From NCBI RefSeq assembly GCF_022712195.1, contig NZ_JALAGY010000007.1:1-56099 (forward strand): a stretch of DNA of 56,099 nt. Direction: 5' to 3'. The notes below the pieces were generated by a model. The model searched no databases. It was not told the DNA's origin and saw only the letters and a program-made list of their open reading frames with translations. The DNA comes from Corynebacterium sp. Its GTDB lineage: Bacteria; Actinomycetota; Actinomycetes; Mycobacteriales; Mycobacteriaceae. Of this stretch, positions 19,751 to 29,470 are shown one piece after another. How positions within the stretch are numbered: position 1 is the stretch's first letter; every line of letters starts with the position of its first letter. A program made the position numbers and the translations under genes.

Positions 19751-20962
19751 GTGAGTCAGACGCACAGCCCCCTGGTCGACCATGTTCCAGGGGCAAGCAC
19801 GGAAGATGGCACCGTCTCCGAGGGGCACCGGGATCTCCTGGCCGCCACGGCGAGGCACTACGGACAGCCGCTCATCGAGCAGTCGTTCGTGGACGGAGGC
19901 GGCACCGGGGTGATCGACGGCTGGCCGCACACCGCGATCCTGGTGTCCGGTCCGGACGCCGCCACCTGGCTGAACGACCTGATCTCCCAGAAGGTCGACG
20001 CGATCACGGTGGGGACGTCGACCCGTGGCCTGATCCTCGACGTGCAGGGGCGCGTCGAGCACGCCTTCGGGATCTCCGCCGTCGACGACGACGTGCTCCT
20101 CCTCGACGCCCCCGGCGACACCGACGCCGCGGCGCTGGCGGAGTTCCTCTCACGGATGGTCTTCTGGTCGCAGGTCGAGGTCTCCACACCGGAACTGTCA
20201 CTGCTCAGCGTGGTGAACCCGGAGGTCACCCCCGCCGCGGCCGCCGGCACCGGCGGGCCGGAGGGCGTCGCGGCGCCGGACGTTCGCTACTGGGCGACCC
20301 GCACCCTCGGCGGGCACCCCGTGACCGACCTGTGGGTCGACACCGCGTCCCTGACCGCGGCGTGGGACTCCCTGGTGGCCGACGGCGCCCGGCCGGTCGG
20401 CGGATGGGCCGCGGACGCCCTGCGGATCCGCGACCGTCACCCGCTGCTCGGCGTGGACACCGACGAGCGGGTGATCCCGCACGAGGTCCCCGGTTTCATC
20501 GGCGGGGACACCCCCAGCGCGCACGGCGCCACCCAGCTGGCCCGCGCGGACGACGGGCCGACGTCCGCCGCGGTGCACCTGAACAAGGGCTGCTACCGGG
20601 GCCAGGAGACGGTGTCCCGGGTGCACAACCTGGGCCGGCCGCCGCGACAGCTGGTGGTGCTGCAGCTGGACGGCTCCGGCCAGTCACTTCCGGAGGTCGG
20701 TGCGGCTGTGCAGGCCGGCGGACGCACCGTGGGCCGGGTCGGCCTGACCGTGCAGGACGCCGACGAGGGGCCGGTGGCCCTCGCCCTGGTGAAACGCCAG
20801 GTCATCGAGAAGCTCGCGTCCGACCGGGAGACCGGCGGCAACGCGACTCCACCGCTGACCGTGGACGGTGTCGACGCCGCCGTCGACCCGGACGACATCG
20901 TCGTCGACACCGCCGTCCGACCGGGCCGCGCGGCCGTCGACAAGCTGAGGGGAAAAATCTGA
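19751..20962 (+). CDS. ygfZ: YgfZ/GcvT-like folate-binding protein
   Basis: 403 aa. Folate-dependent Fe-S cluster maintenance protein related to the glycine cleavage T protein. The diagnostic 'LNKGCYRGQETVSRVHNLG' (K-G-C-Y-x-G-Q-E with its reactive Cys) is at about residue 280; 'DLISQKVDAI' and 'LDVQGRVEHAF' are N-terminal barrel motifs. GTG 19751 follows a -10 box closely. Divergent from pabC, a gene of the folate pathway, so a folate link is plausible. Confidence 0.9.
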   Translation: MSQTHSPLVDHVPGASTEDGTVSEGHRDLLAATARHYGQPLIEQSFVDGGGTGVIDGWPHTAILVSGPDAATWLNDLISQKVDAITVGTSTRGLILDVQGRVEHAFGISAVDDDVLLLDAPGDTDAAALAEFLSRMVFWSQVEVSTPELSLLSVVNPEVTPAAAAGTGGPEGVAAPDVRYWATRTLGGHPVTDLWVDTASLTAAWDSLVADGARPVGGWAADALRIRDRHPLLGVDTDERVIPHEVPGFIGGDTPSAHGATQLARADDGPTSAAVHLNKGCYRGQETVSRVHNLGRPPRQLVVLQLDGSGQSLPEVGAAVQAGGRTVGRVGLTVQDADEGPVALALVKRQVIEKLASDRETGGNATPPLTVDGVDAAVDPDDIVVDTAVRPGRAAVDKLRGKI

Positions 20963-21016
20963 CTGGCGTTCACCTGCACATACACCGCTGACACGCGACC
21001 GGGCGCGGCCCTGGTT

Positions 21017-21045
21017 CTGACAACTGCGCCTGCACCCGCTATGGT
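21017..21045 (+). promoter_or_regulatory. Promoter of the DUF3073 gene
   Basis: -35 CTGACA (21017-21022), 17-bp spacer, -10 TATGGT (21040-21045). Expected transcript start near 21052 leaves a leader of about 75 nt. Confidence 0.6.
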
Positions 21046-21127
21046 GGGGGCAGAACGGAATCACTGAAAGATGCGAGAGCAGCTCAAATCCCTGGCTGCT
21101 CCATTGACAACCCGAGGGGGTCAGGCC

Positions 21128-21307
21128 ATGGGTCGCGGCCGTGCCAAGGCAAAGCAAACCAAGGTTGCCCGTCAGCTCAAGTACAGCTCTCCAGACATGG
21201 ATCTCGAGAGTCTCCAGCGTGAGCTGTCCACCGAGAGTGGGCATTCCACCGGAGACGACTACGAGGAGTGGGAAGACTGGAGCGTCGAGGAGGACGAGGG
21301 CCGCTGA
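21128..21307 (+). CDS. DUF3073 small actinobacterial protein
   Basis: 59 aa: basic N-terminus 'MGRGRAKAKQTKVARQLKY' then an acidic tail 'DDYEEWEDWSVEEDEGR'. This is the conserved DUF3073 family found next to purM in actinobacteria; function unknown. The charge split suggests a nucleic-acid or ribosome-associated peptide (inference only). ATG 21128 with GAGGGGG about 8 nt upstream; an earlier ATG at 21071 lies in the leader and is not conserved. The 204 bp to purM (21,308-21,511) are non-coding and hold the 14-nt palindrome GAGCACCGGTGCTC and a weak ACCGG/CCGGT hairpin with TTTT, but no convincing terminator. Confidence 0.88.
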   Translation: MGRGRAKAKQTKVARQLKYSSPDMDLESLQRELSTESGHSTGDDYEEWEDWSVEEDEGR

Positions 21308-21511
21308 CGCCCTCTTCCGTCCCCCTCACCCGGTGAGCACCGGTGCTCGGGTACGTCCACGTCGTGAACCGACGACGGGGACCGGCCCGGACACCGGTTT
21401 TCGCGTACCCCGGGAACCGACGAAGGGCGGTGGCCGAACCCTGCCACGGCGAGTCGGGTGACCCACCGCAGCCGGGCCCGGACACCGCCCCGGTCCCGGA
21501 ACCCCCGGACG

Positions 21512-22612
21512 TCAGGTCCGCGGGTACTCCCCCACGAGCTGCGCGCGTGCCGCGGGCTCGTTCTCCGAACCGTCCTCGGCGGCCATCCGCACATGACCCA
21601 GGTTCCATGCGTCGATGTGGCGGGCGGTGAGCATGGCGAGCGCCCGCTCCGCGTCGTCCTCACCGACGACGGCGACCATGCCGACCCCCATGTTGAAGGT
21701 CTTCTCCATCTCGTCCTGCGCGACCTTGCCCAGCTGGGCGATGGTGCGGAAGACCGGTGCCGGCTCCCAGGAACCACGGTTCAGCTCGGCGACGAGGCCC
21801 TCGGGGATCACCCGGGCCAGGTTGGCGGCCAGGCCGCCACCGGTCACGTGCGAGTAGGTGTGCACGTCGCACTCCGCGGCGAGCGCCAGGCAGTCCAGCG
21901 CGTAGATCTTCGTCGGCTCCAGCAGCTCCTCGCCGAGGGTGCGGCCGAAGTCAGAGACGTACCCGTCGAGCTCCAGTCCGGCCTTCTCCAGGAGGACGTG
22001 GCGGGCGAGACTGTAGCCGTTGGAGTGCAGGCCCGAGCTGGCCATGCCGATGACGACGTCACCGTGGCGGACCCGGTCCGGCCCCAGCAGCTTGGCCTCC
22101 TCGACGACGCCGACGGCGGTCGCCGACACGTCGTACTCACCGGGCTCCATCAGACCCGGGTGCTCGGCGGTCTCCCCGCCGAGGAGGGCACAGCCGGCGT
22201 CGATGCAACCGGCGGCGATGCCGGAGACGATCTCGGCGACATGCTCCGGGACGACCTTGCCGATGGCGATGTAGTCCTGCAGGAACAGCGGCTCGGCACC
22301 GCACACCACCAGGTCGTCGACGACCATGGCCACCAGGTCACGGCCGATGGTGTCGTGCTTGTTCATGGCCTGCGCCACCGCGAGCTTCGTCCCGACACCG
22401 TCGGAACCCGAGGCCAGCAGGGGCTTCTCGTAGTCGCCGAGGGCGAAGAGCCCGGCGAAGCCGCCGAGTCCGCCGCGGACCTCGGGACGGGTGGCCTTCT
22501 TGGCCAGGGGGGCGAACATCTCGACGGCGCGGTCGCCAGCCTCGATGTCGACGCCGGCGGCGGCATAGCTGGCGCCGCCGGAGTTGTCGCGGGGATCGGT
22601 CAGGTCAGTCAA
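21512..22612 (-). CDS. purM: Phosphoribosylformylglycinamidine cyclo-ligase (AIR synthase)
   Basis: 366 aa, step 5 of purine synthesis (FGAM to AIR). 'GGFAGLFALG' and 'LLASGSDGVGTKL' (ATP site), 'NDLVVCGAEPLFLQDY'-type segment 'VVDDLVVCGAEPLFLQDYI', 'GMASSGLHSNGYSLAR', 'HVTGGGLAANLAR' and 'NMGVGMVAVV' cover the full PurM fold. Upstream on this strand purF would be expected but an unrelated small gene lies 81 bp away. Convergent with the DUF3073 gene, as in mycobacteria. Confidence 0.97.
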   Translation of the reverse strand: MTDLTDPRDNSGGASYAAAGVDIEAGDRAVEMFAPLAKKATRPEVRGGLGGFAGLFALGDYEKPLLASGSDGVGTKLAVAQAMNKHDTIGRDLVAMVVDDLVVCGAEPLFLQDYIAIGKVVPEHVAEIVSGIAAGCIDAGCALLGGETAEHPGLMEPGEYDVSATAVGVVEEAKLLGPDRVRHGDVVIGMASSGLHSNGYSLARHVLLEKAGLELDGYVSDFGRTLGEELLEPTKIYALDCLALAAECDVHTYSHVTGGGLAANLARVIPEGLVAELNRGSWEPAPVFRTIAQLGKVAQDEMEKTFNMGVGMVAVVGEDDAERALAMLTARHIDAWNLGHVRMAAEDGSENEPAARAQLVGEYPRT

Positions 22613-22693
22613 AGTAATACGCCTTCACTCGCGGTGATTGTCGTGCAGGATTCTCCTGCATTCAGCCGCGTCCAGCCTACCCGGTACCGCCCC

Positions 22694-23101
22694 CTACTTC
22701 CCCACCGAGATCCCCCTGACCACCGGAAGCCAGTGTGAGACGTCCCCTGCGTGCGCCCCGGAGACCTCCGCGCCCGCGGCGACCGCACCGTCGAGGTCGA
22801 TGAGACCGCCGGCCAACCGCAGCCAGGTCAGGGCGTCGCACTGCACCACGTTCGGAGGCGTGCCCCGCCGGTGCACCGACCCCTCGATGCACTGCACGGC
22901 CGCGAAGGGCGGCACCCTGACCTCGACACTGTGCCCCGGGGCGTCCTGCCCCAACTGCGCGGTCGTGAGCCGCACCGCGGCGGCGACGGCGGCGCGGGAC
23001 GGGCGCGGACGGTTCCCCGGGTCACACACCCACGGCCACACGTCCACCACCGCCGAGCGCACCGCGGCGGGATCCGTCGTCTTCGTCGACCTCTCTGGCA
23101 T
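22694..23101 (-). CDS. Sterol carrier-like family protein
   Basis: 135 aa. 'VEVRVPPFAAVQCIEGSVHRR' followed by 'GTPPNVVQCDALTWLRLAGG' is the pattern of the actinobacterial sterol-carrier/MDMPI-C-like small family that normally lies beside purF. Biochemical role unknown; no membrane segment or signal peptide. ATG 23101. Divergent from the thioesterase with 70 bp between. purF itself is absent between this gene and purM. Confidence 0.75.
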   Translation of the reverse strand: MPERSTKTTDPAAVRSAVVDVWPWVCDPGNRPRPSRAAVAAAVRLTTAQLGQDAPGHSVEVRVPPFAAVQCIEGSVHRRGTPPNVVQCDALTWLRLAGGLIDLDGAVAAGAEVSGAHAGDVSHWLPVVRGISVGK

Positions 23102-23171
23102 GACCTCGATGATACGGCCCGGGGCCGGACTGTAGGATGTGGGACATCACCGGTGAGACGAAAGGCAGATT

Positions 23172-24200
23172 GTGGCAGTAACAGGGGCAGACGAGCAGGA
23201 GCGGAAGCTGCAGTCGGAGACGACTCTCCGATTCATGGCGGCGCCGACCGACGTCCTGATGCAGGGTGCCCGTGGAGTCCACGGCGGCCGGGTCCTGGAA
23301 TGGATCGACAAGGGGGCCTACGCCTGTGCCGTCGGCTGGTCCGGCGCCTACTGCGTGACCGCGTACGTGGGGCACATCCACTTCACCCGCCCGATCCCCT
23401 CCGGTCACATCGTGGAGGTCCGGTCACGCATCGTGTACACCGGACGGTCCTCGATGCACATCGTCAACGAGGTACTCTCCGCGGACCCGCGCGAAGGTGT
23501 CTTCACCCGTGCGTGTGACTGCCTGGTGATCTTCGTGGCCATGGACGAGAACCGGAAGTCGATGCCGGTCCCCCACTTCGAGCCGGAGACCGAGGCGGGC
23601 GTCCGCGTGCAGCAGGCCGCCCTGTCGCGCGTGCAGCTGCGCAAGGCCATCGAGGAGGAGATGCTGAAGCAGAGCTACTCCTCCGACCCGGCGGCGACGA
23701 CCGCCCCGCGAATGACGCACCGTTTCATGGCCAAGCCCACCGACGTCAACTGGGGCGGGAACGTCCACGGCGGTACCGCCATGGAGTGGATCGACGAGGC
23801 CGCGGCCGCCTGCACCTCGGCATGGACCGGGGAGCGCACCGTGGCGGTCTACGCGGGCGGTTTCCGTTTCTACCGCCCGGTGCACATCGGCGACCTCGTC
23901 GAGGTGGAGGCCCGCGTGATCCGCACGGACGTGCGCAGCATGTCTGTGTCGGTGCACCTGCGTGCCGGCGACCCGCGTGAGGGGACCGGCAACCTGCCGG
24001 TCGCCATCCACGCGTCGATGACCTACATCTCCACGGACATCGACGGCAACCCGCTGGCCGCCCGGCAGTTCACCCCCACCACCCCGGAGGACAAGCGCCT
24101 GGCCCAGCACGCAGCCACGCTGCGCGAGCTGCGCACCAAGTACCGGCCGATGCCCCTGGTGGAGCCGCTGCGCGACGAGAGCCAGTACCCGATGAACTGA
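23172..24200 (+). CDS. Double-hotdog acyl-CoA thioesterase
   Basis: 342 aa with two hotdog domains (about 15-150 and 175-315) like BACH/YciA-type acyl-CoA hydrolases. Domain 2 has 'NWGGNVHGGTAMEWIDEAAAAC' split features: Asn, HGG and the catalytic Asp of WID. Domain 1 has 'GARGVHGGRVLEWIDKGAY', lacking the Asn. Complementary loss in the two halves is usual in double hotdogs, where one active site combines residues from both. Each half ends in 'VEVRSRIVYTGRSSM'/'VEVEARVIRTDVRSM'-type β-strands. GTG 23172 with AAAGG upstream. Its stop abuts the stop of the convergent J-like gene. Confidence 0.85.
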   Translation: MAVTGADEQERKLQSETTLRFMAAPTDVLMQGARGVHGGRVLEWIDKGAYACAVGWSGAYCVTAYVGHIHFTRPIPSGHIVEVRSRIVYTGRSSMHIVNEVLSADPREGVFTRACDCLVIFVAMDENRKSMPVPHFEPETEAGVRVQQAALSRVQLRKAIEEEMLKQSYSSDPAATTAPRMTHRFMAKPTDVNWGGNVHGGTAMEWIDEAAAACTSAWTGERTVAVYAGGFRFYRPVHIGDLVEVEARVIRTDVRSMSVSVHLRAGDPREGTGNLPVAIHASMTYISTDIDGNPLAARQFTPTTPEDKRLAQHAATLRELRTKYRPMPLVEPLRDESQYPMN

Positions 24201-25046
24201 TCAGAAGACAGCGACCTCGACGATCTGGTAGTCCCCGTCCCGCTCGAGCATGAGGACGGAGCCCTTGTAGTCGTCGTCGCCGTCCCTGACACCGACCCGG
24301 ACGAGGCTGTCGGCCTCCTCCCTGGAGTAGCCCTCGTCCTCCAGCAGTTCGTAGAACTGGTCGACGTCCCCGAGTGTCGTCATCATCAGCTGGTCACCCG
24401 CCAGCACCTCACCGGCGGTAAGGTCACTGCCACCGAACAGCGAGTCCATGCCGCTGAACGACCCCTCACCGCTGAGCTTCAGCTGCGAGAGGACGTCGTC
24501 CCGGTCCTGGTAGGTGGAGTTGTCCTGGATCCAGGACCGCAGGTCGTCCGCGTCGTTCTTGCCCAGCATCTCGTTGGCGGTCTCCTTCGCGTCCTTCAGT
24601 TCGTCGCCTCCGCCGAACAGTCCGAGCGCCCAACCTGCCAGCCCGACGACGACAGCGGTGACGACGGCGGTCACGCCGATCGCGAGCAGGTTCGACTGCC
24701 GGAAGGAGTCCTGGACCTGGCGCCCGGCGTGACCGACCTGCTGCTGGAACTGGGCCCCCTTTCCGGCCGAGGTGGTCTTCCCTGCCCCCGGTTCGGTGGT
24801 GAGGGCCGCGAGCTCCCGCAGGGAGACCACGTCGATGTCCGGCGCAGTGGGGTCACTGAGCCGCTGGTCGTAGAGTGACCGCCTGGTCTCGTCGCCGAGG
24901 ACCGCCCGGGCGGTGGACAGTTGGTCGCGCATGCCGGCGTCCTCGGCCGGGGTGGTGGCGAGTCGGTCGTCGATCTCCGCCACCAGTTCGGCGGAGGACG
25001 CCTGCGGGGAGAGACCGAGCGACTGGTAGAGGTCAATGTGTGCCAT
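24201..25046 (-). CDS. J-like single-pass membrane protein (tandem copy 2)
   Basis: 281 aa, unknown function. Residues ~5-65 resemble a DnaJ domain: 'DLYQSLGLSP' helix I, then 'STARAVLGDETRRSLYDQRL' like helix III-IV, but the HPD tripeptide that contacts DnaK is absent. A conserved linker 'DPTAPDIDVVSLRELAAL' follows, then an amphipathic stretch, a transmembrane helix (~118-143) and an external domain with 'NEMLGKNDADDLRSWIQD' and the end 'DYKGSVLMLERDGDYQI'. Predicted topology N-in, C-out. A clear paralogue of the gene 41 bp upstream. Own ATG preceded by AGGAAAG-like sequence. Not a chaperone in the usual sense. Confidence 0.8.
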   Translation of the reverse strand: MAHIDLYQSLGLSPQASSAELVAEIDDRLATTPAEDAGMRDQLSTARAVLGDETRRSLYDQRLSDPTAPDIDVVSLRELAALTTEPGAGKTTSAGKGAQFQQQVGHAGRQVQDSFRQSNLLAIGVTAVVTAVVVGLAGWALGLFGGGDELKDAKETANEMLGKNDADDLRSWIQDNSTYQDRDDVLSQLKLSGEGSFSGMDSLFGGSDLTAGEVLAGDQLMMTTLGDVDQFYELLEDEGYSREEADSLVRVGVRDGDDDYKGSVLMLERDGDYQIVEVAVF

Positions 25047-25087
25047 GAGATGTACTTTCCTTCGTGGTCTGGAGGTTCGCGGACGGT

Positions 25088-25939
25088 CTAGTACCGGGAG
25101 ATGTCGGTGATGCGGTAGTCCCCGTCCCGTTTCACCAGGGTCACGATCCCCTTGTAGTTGTCGGTGTCGTCCTGGATGCCGATGACCACGATCGACTCAG
25201 CCTCCTCCTTGCTGATGCCTTCTTCCTCGGCGTCCTCCACCATGTCCTTGACAGATTCTCCGGCGGAGATCGCCAGTTGGCCGACTGACAGGCCCGTCGT
25301 GGCCTCGAGACCGGACCCGTCGAAGTGGGAGTCCAAGCCGCTGAACGATGATGAGCCGGAGTCGCTGACGTTCATGGAGGACAGGACGTCGTCGCGGGTC
25401 TCGTGGACAGTGTTGTCCTGCAGCCAGCTCCGCAGGTCGTCTGCACTGTCCTGCTCGAGCATCTCGTTGACGACCTTGATCGGCGAGGAGAAGTCCTGGG
25501 ACTTCGACCCGCTCAGCGCACCGAGCCCCCAGCCGACCAGCAGCACCACCACCGCAGTCACCGCGGCGGTGATGCCGATGGCGAGCCCCCTGGACTGCCT
25601 GAAGGAGTTCTGGACCTTCCTGCCCGCGTCCGTCGCCCTGCTGCCAGCTGTACGGACGAAGGCCCCGGCCTGACCCGGCTGCCCGCCGACCTCGAGAGCG
25701 GCGAGGTCCTTCAGCGAGGCCACGTCGATCTCCGGTGCCGTCGGGTCGTCGAGCCGCTGGTCGTAGAGTGACCGGCGGGTGTCGTCGCCGAGCACCGCCC
25801 GGGCGGTGGTCAGCTCGTCGACGGCGGCGGTGTCGTCCTGCGGTACCGCTGCCAACCTGTCGGCCAGCTGCCGGTCCAGCTCCGCTGTGGGAGTGCTCCT
25901 GTCCAGTCCCAGGGACCGGTAGATGTCATAGTGCGCCAT
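25088..25939 (-). CDS. J-like single-pass membrane protein (tandem copy 1)
   Basis: 283 aa, paralogue of the next gene with the same architecture: J-like N-terminus ('DIYRSLGLD', 'TTARAVLGDDTRRSLYDQRL', no HPD), linker 'DPTAPEIDVASLKDLAAL', 'NSFRQSRGLAIGITAAV' leading into one membrane helix (~125-148), then an external domain with 'NEMLEQDSADDLRSWLQD' and the end 'NYKGIVTLVKRDGDYRI'. ATG 25939 matches the paralogue's MAH start and has GAGGGAAG upstream; the frame stays open to 25981 but that stretch is not shared. The most conserved parts are the J-like segment and the linker. Confidence 0.8.
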   Translation of the reverse strand: MAHYDIYRSLGLDRSTPTAELDRQLADRLAAVPQDDTAAVDELTTARAVLGDDTRRSLYDQRLDDPTAPEIDVASLKDLAALEVGGQPGQAGAFVRTAGSRATDAGRKVQNSFRQSRGLAIGITAAVTAVVVLLVGWGLGALSGSKSQDFSSPIKVVNEMLEQDSADDLRSWLQDNTVHETRDDVLSSMNVSDSGSSSFSGLDSHFDGSGLEATTGLSVGQLAISAGESVKDMVEDAEEEGISKEEAESIVVIGIQDDTDNYKGIVTLVKRDGDYRITDISRY

Positions 25940-26026
25940 GAGATGTCTTCCCTCGAGAAACGTCGGGCACCGCACGGGCACCCACCATTGAAGTCAGAGG
26001 AAGCTTATCAACAGCTCAGACGCAGA

Positions 26027-26064
26027 ACGGCCCGTTGTGAGGAAATCTCCCCACAACGGGCCGT
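26027..26064 (-). terminator. Terminator after purL
   Basis: Perfect 13-bp stem (26027-26039 with 26052-26064), 12-nt loop, starting 12 bp after the purL stop. No strong U-tract on the minus strand. Confidence 0.7.
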
Positions 26065-26075
26065 GCCCGGTCGGT

Positions 26076-28436
26076 CTACTCCACGACGGAGTTCGCCCCG
26101 ACCGCGTGGCTGAACAGCGAGGGCAGCGTGCCCTCCCACGCCTTCTTCGCGTCGGCGACCGGCACGGTGAACCCGGCCCCGTCGGTGGTCACGGCGATCT
26201 GCGCCTCGGCGGAGCCGCGGCCCGAGACGCTCTCACCGATACGGTTCACCGGCACGCCGTGCTCGGCGAAGACCGCCTCCGCCCTCTCCACCTCGGCGGC
26301 GTCGACGGCGACGAGCACGCGCGTGGCGGTCTCGGAGAACAGTGCCGTGAACACGTCGGCGACGGCCTCGCCGGTGGTCGCGGTGGCGGCGAGTCCCGCC
26401 ACCGGGTCGACCGAGACCGATGCGCCGGACTGCACGGCGTACTCCACGACCGCCTGGGAGAGACCGCCCTCGGACAGGTCGTGGGCGGAAGCGACGGTAC
26501 CGCGCAGCCGCGCGAGCGCCTCACCGAGCTTCTGCTCGGCCGTGAGGTTCACTGCCGGGGGCATTCCCGCCAGGGTGGAGTGCGCAACCTGCTGCCAGAT
26601 CGACCCGCCGAGCTCGTCGGCGGTCTCCGCACCGGCGAGCAGGAGCACGTGGTCCCCGTCCTCCGGGCGGGTGGGGATACGCGTGGCGACGTCGTCGATG
26701 GTGCCGAGCACGGCGATCACCGGGGTCGGCAGAATGGCCTCGGCACCGGTCTGGTTGTAGAAGCTCACGTTTCCACCGGTGACGGGCACCGCCAGCTCGG
26801 CGCAGCCGTCGGCGAGACCGTGGACGGCCTCACGGAACTGCCACATGACACCGGGGTCTTCCGGGGAACCGAAGTTCAGGCAGTTCGACACGGCCACCGG
26901 GGTGGCCCCGGTCACCGACACATTGCGGTACGCCTCAGCGAGCGCCAGGCGTGCACCGGTGTTCGGGTCGAGCTTCGTGTACCGGCCGGAGGCGTCGGTG
27001 GACACGGCGATGCCGCGGCCGGTCTCCTCGTCGATACGCAGGACACCGGCGTCGGCGTCCTTGGCCAGGACGGTGTTCCCGCGGACGTAGCGGTCGTACT
27101 GTTCGGTGATGAAGGCACGCGAGCACAGCGCCGGCGAGGCCGCGAGGTCGAGCACCGTCTGACGGATCTCCTCGACGGAGGCCGGTCGCGCCAGGGCCGG
27201 GTCGGCGTTGAGGGCGTCCTGGTCCTCCGGACGGGCGACGGGGCGCTCGTACACCGGGCCCTCGTCGGCCATGGTGGCGGCGTCGGCGTCGACGACGACC
27301 TCACCGCGGTGCTCGATGACCAGGTGGTCACCGTCGGTGACCTCGCCGAGGTCGGAGGCGATGACCTCCCACTTCTCGCAGATGGCCATGAACGCGTCGA
27401 CGTTGTCCGGGGTGACCACGGCCATCATGCGTTCCTGGGACTCCGAGGAGAGGATCTCCGCGGCGGTCATGCCCTCGGCACGCAGGTGGACCTTGTCCAG
27501 GTTGACGTGCATACCGCCGTCACCGGCGGCGGCGAGCTCGGCGGTGGCGCAGGACAGGCCCGCACCGCCGAGGTCCTGGATGCCGACGACCACGCCGGCG
27601 TTGTACAGGTCCAGGCAGCACTCGATGAGCACCTTCTCGGCGAAGGGGTCACCGACCTGGACGGCGGGGAGCTTGCGCTCGGCGCCTTCCTCGAAGGTGT
27701 CGGACGCCAGGACGGAGACGCCGCCGATGCCGTCCAGACCGGTCCGGGAACCGAAGAGGATCACCCGGTTGCCCACGCCGGAGGCGAAGGCGAGCTTGAG
27801 GTCGTCACTCTTGAGCGTACCGACACACAGGGCGTTGACCAGCGGGTTACCTGCGTAGGAGGCGTCGAAGACGGTCTCTCCGCCGAGGTTCGGCAGGCCG
27901 AGGCTGTTGCCGTACCCGCCGACGCCGGCGACCACGCCGGGCAGCACGCGCTGGGTGTCCGGGGCGTCCGCCGCACCGAAACGCAGCTGGTCCATCACCG
28001 CGACCGGGCGGGCTCCCATGGCCATGATGTCGCGGACGATGCCGCCGACACCGGTGGCCGCACCCTGGTAGGGCTCGACGTAGGACGGGTGGTTGTGGGA
28101 CTCCACCTTGAAGGTGACGGCGTTGCCGTCCCCGATGTCGATGACACCGGCGTTCTCACCGATACCGGCGAGCATCTTGGACTTCATCTCGTCCGTGGTG
28201 GTCTCCCCGAAGTAACGCAGGTGCACCTTGGAGGACTTGTAGGAGCAGTGCTCGGACCACATCACCGAGTACATCGCCAGTTCGGCGTCGGTGGGGCGGC
28301 GGCCGAGGATGTCCCGGATGCGCTGGTACTCGTCGGGCTTCAGGCCGAGTTCGGCCCAGGGCTGGTCCAGCTCCGGGGTGGCGGCCGCGTGGGCGACGGT
28401 GTCGTTCACGACGGTCACGGAGTTCTCGTCAGTCAT
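26076..28436 (-). CDS. purL: Phosphoribosylformylglycinamidine synthase subunit PurL
   Basis: 786-aa small-type PurL, the catalytic subunit of FGAM synthase (step 4 of purine synthesis), working with PurQ and PurS. '[12 protein letters not shown]' carries the active-site His; '[19 protein letters not shown]', '[11 protein letters not shown]' and '[16 protein letters not shown]' are ATP/FGAR-site motifs; '[13 protein letters not shown]' and '[15 protein letters not shown]' are in the second PurM-like half. Last gene of purS-purQ-purL; ATG 28436 lies 13 bp after the purQ stop. Confidence 0.97.
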   Translation of the reverse strand: MTDENSVTVVNDTVAHAAATPELDQPWAELGLKPDEYQRIRDILGRRPTDAELAMYSVMWSEHCSYKSSKVHLRYFGETTTDEMKSKMLAGIGENAGVIDIGDGNAVTFKVESHNHPSYVEPYQGAATGVGGIVRDIMAMGARPVAVMDQLRFGAADAPDTQRVLPGVVAGVGGYGNSLGLPNLGGETVFDASYAGNPLVNALCVGTLKSDDLKLAFASGVGNRVILFGSRTGLDGIGGVSVLASDTFEEGAERKLPAVQVGDPFAEKVLIECCLDLYNAGVVVGIQDLGGAGLSCATAELAAAGDGGMHVNLDKVHLRAEGMTAAEILSSESQERMMAVVTPDNVDAFMAICEKWEVIASDLGEVTDGDHLVIEHRGEVVVDADAATMADEGPVYERPVARPEDQDALNADPALARPASVEEIRQTVLDLAASPALCSRAFITEQYDRYVRGNTVLAKDADAGVLRIDEETGRGIAVSTDASGRYTKLDPNTGARLALAEAYRNVSVTGATPVAVSNCLNFGSPEDPGVMWQFREAVHGLADGCAELAVPVTGGNVSFYNQTGAEAILPTPVIAVLGTIDDVATRIPTRPEDGDHVLLLAGAETADELGGSIWQQVAHSTLAGMPPAVNLTAEQKLGEALARLRGTVASAHDLSEGGLSQAVVEYAVQSGASVSVDPVAGLAATATTGEAVADVFTALFSETATRVLVAVDAAEVERAEAVFAEHGVPVNRIGESVSGRGSAEAQIAVTTDGAGFTVPVADAKKAWEGTLPSLFSHAVGANSVVE

Positions 28437-28449
28437 TTCTCGTATCTCC

Positions 28450-29121
28450 TCAGGCTGCTACGGTGCCGACGGCGGACAGGAACATCTCCAGGCCGTCCAG
28501 CGACGGGCTGGTCAGGGTCTCCACGGCGTGCTCCGGGTGCGGCATCAGACCCACCACCCGGCCGTCGGCGGAGCTGATCCCGGCGATGTCGTTGACCGAC
28601 CCGTTGTAGTTGTCGGTGTAGCGGAAGACGACCCGTCCCTCCGCCTCGAGCTCGGCGACGGTGTCGGCGGACGCCTGGAAACGACCCTCACCGTGCTTCG
28701 AGGGGATGAGGATCTTCTGGCCGGACTGCAGGGTGCGGGTCCAGGCGGTGTCCGCGTTCACGACCTCCAGCACCGCGTCGGTGCAGTGGAAGTGGAGCCC
28801 CTTGTTGCGGGTCAGCGCACCGGGCAGCAGGCCCGACTCGGTGAGGATCTGGAAACCGTTGCAGATGCCGAGGACCGGCATGCCGGCACCCGCACGCTCC
28901 ACCACGGAGCGCACCACCGGCGCCTGGGCGGCGATGGCCCCGGACCGCAGGTAGTCGCCGTAGGAGAAGCCGCCGGGGACGACGACGGCGTCGACGTCCT
29001 TCAGGTCGGCGTCCGCGTGCCACAGCTCCACGGCCTCGGCGCCGGCGATGCGCACGGCGCGTGCGGCGTCGACGTCGTCCAACGTCCCGGGGAAGGTGAT
29101 GACACCGATGCGCGCGCTCAC
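28450..29121 (-). CDS. purQ: FGAM synthase glutaminase subunit PurQ
   Basis: 223-aa class I amidotransferase supplying ammonia to PurL. '[20 protein letters not shown]' start, '[18 protein letters not shown]', nucleophile Cys in '[10 protein letters not shown]', and '[11 protein letters not shown]' with His/Glu. GTG start in a GTGA overlap with purS, so translation is coupled. Confidence 0.97.
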   Translation of the reverse strand: MSARIGVITFPGTLDDVDAARAVRIAGAEAVELWHADADLKDVDAVVVPGGFSYGDYLRSGAIAAQAPVVRSVVERAGAGMPVLGICNGFQILTESGLLPGALTRNKGLHFHCTDAVLEVVNADTAWTRTLQSGQKILIPSKHGEGRFQASADTVAELEAEGRVVFRYTDNYNGSVNDIAGISSADGRVVGLMPHPEHAVETLTSPSLDGLEMFLSAVGTVAA

Positions 29122-29381
29122 TCGGCGACCCCGGCGGCTCCGGTGATCTCCGCGGACACGACCTCGTAGTCCTCGATCACGGTGTTGGCGAGCAACGTCG
29201 ACGCGACGCGCTCGAGATCCTCGGCGGAGACGGAGTCATCGACCTCCAGCTCGAACCGCTTGCCCTGACGGACATCCTTGACCCCGGAGACGCCGATGCG
29301 CCCCAGCGCACGGACGACCGCCTGTCCCTGGGGGTCCAGGATCTCGGCCTTGGGCATGACATTGACTACGACACGTGCCAC
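29118..29381 (-). CDS. purS: FGAM synthase subunit PurS
   Basis: 87 aa. The structural subunit bridging PurQ and PurL: '[18 protein letters not shown]', '[20 protein letters not shown]' and C-terminal '[12 protein letters not shown]' are typical. GTG start with AAGAGGAAA upstream. First gene of purSQL; overlaps purQ by 4 bp. Confidence 0.95.
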   Translation of the reverse strand: MARVVVNVMPKAEILDPQGQAVVRALGRIGVSGVKDVRQGKRFELEVDDSVSAEDLERVASTLLANTVIEDYEVVSAEITGAAGVAE

Positions 29382-29470
29382 GAGTTTCCTCTTGTTTCCT
29401 TGCTGCTAGCGGTAGGTGGGGAACAAGGCACAACCATACCGGGTGGCACGGACATCGCGAACCGACGGTC

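Noticed and set aside
21308..21511. Terminator between the DUF3073 gene and purM
   Set aside because: The palindrome GAGCACCGGTGCTC has no loop and the ACCGG/CCGGT hairpin is only 5 bp; too weak to call.
22694..23101. Remnant of purF
   Set aside because: No amidotransferase Cys or PRPP-binding motif; the sequence fits the sterol-carrier-like family instead.
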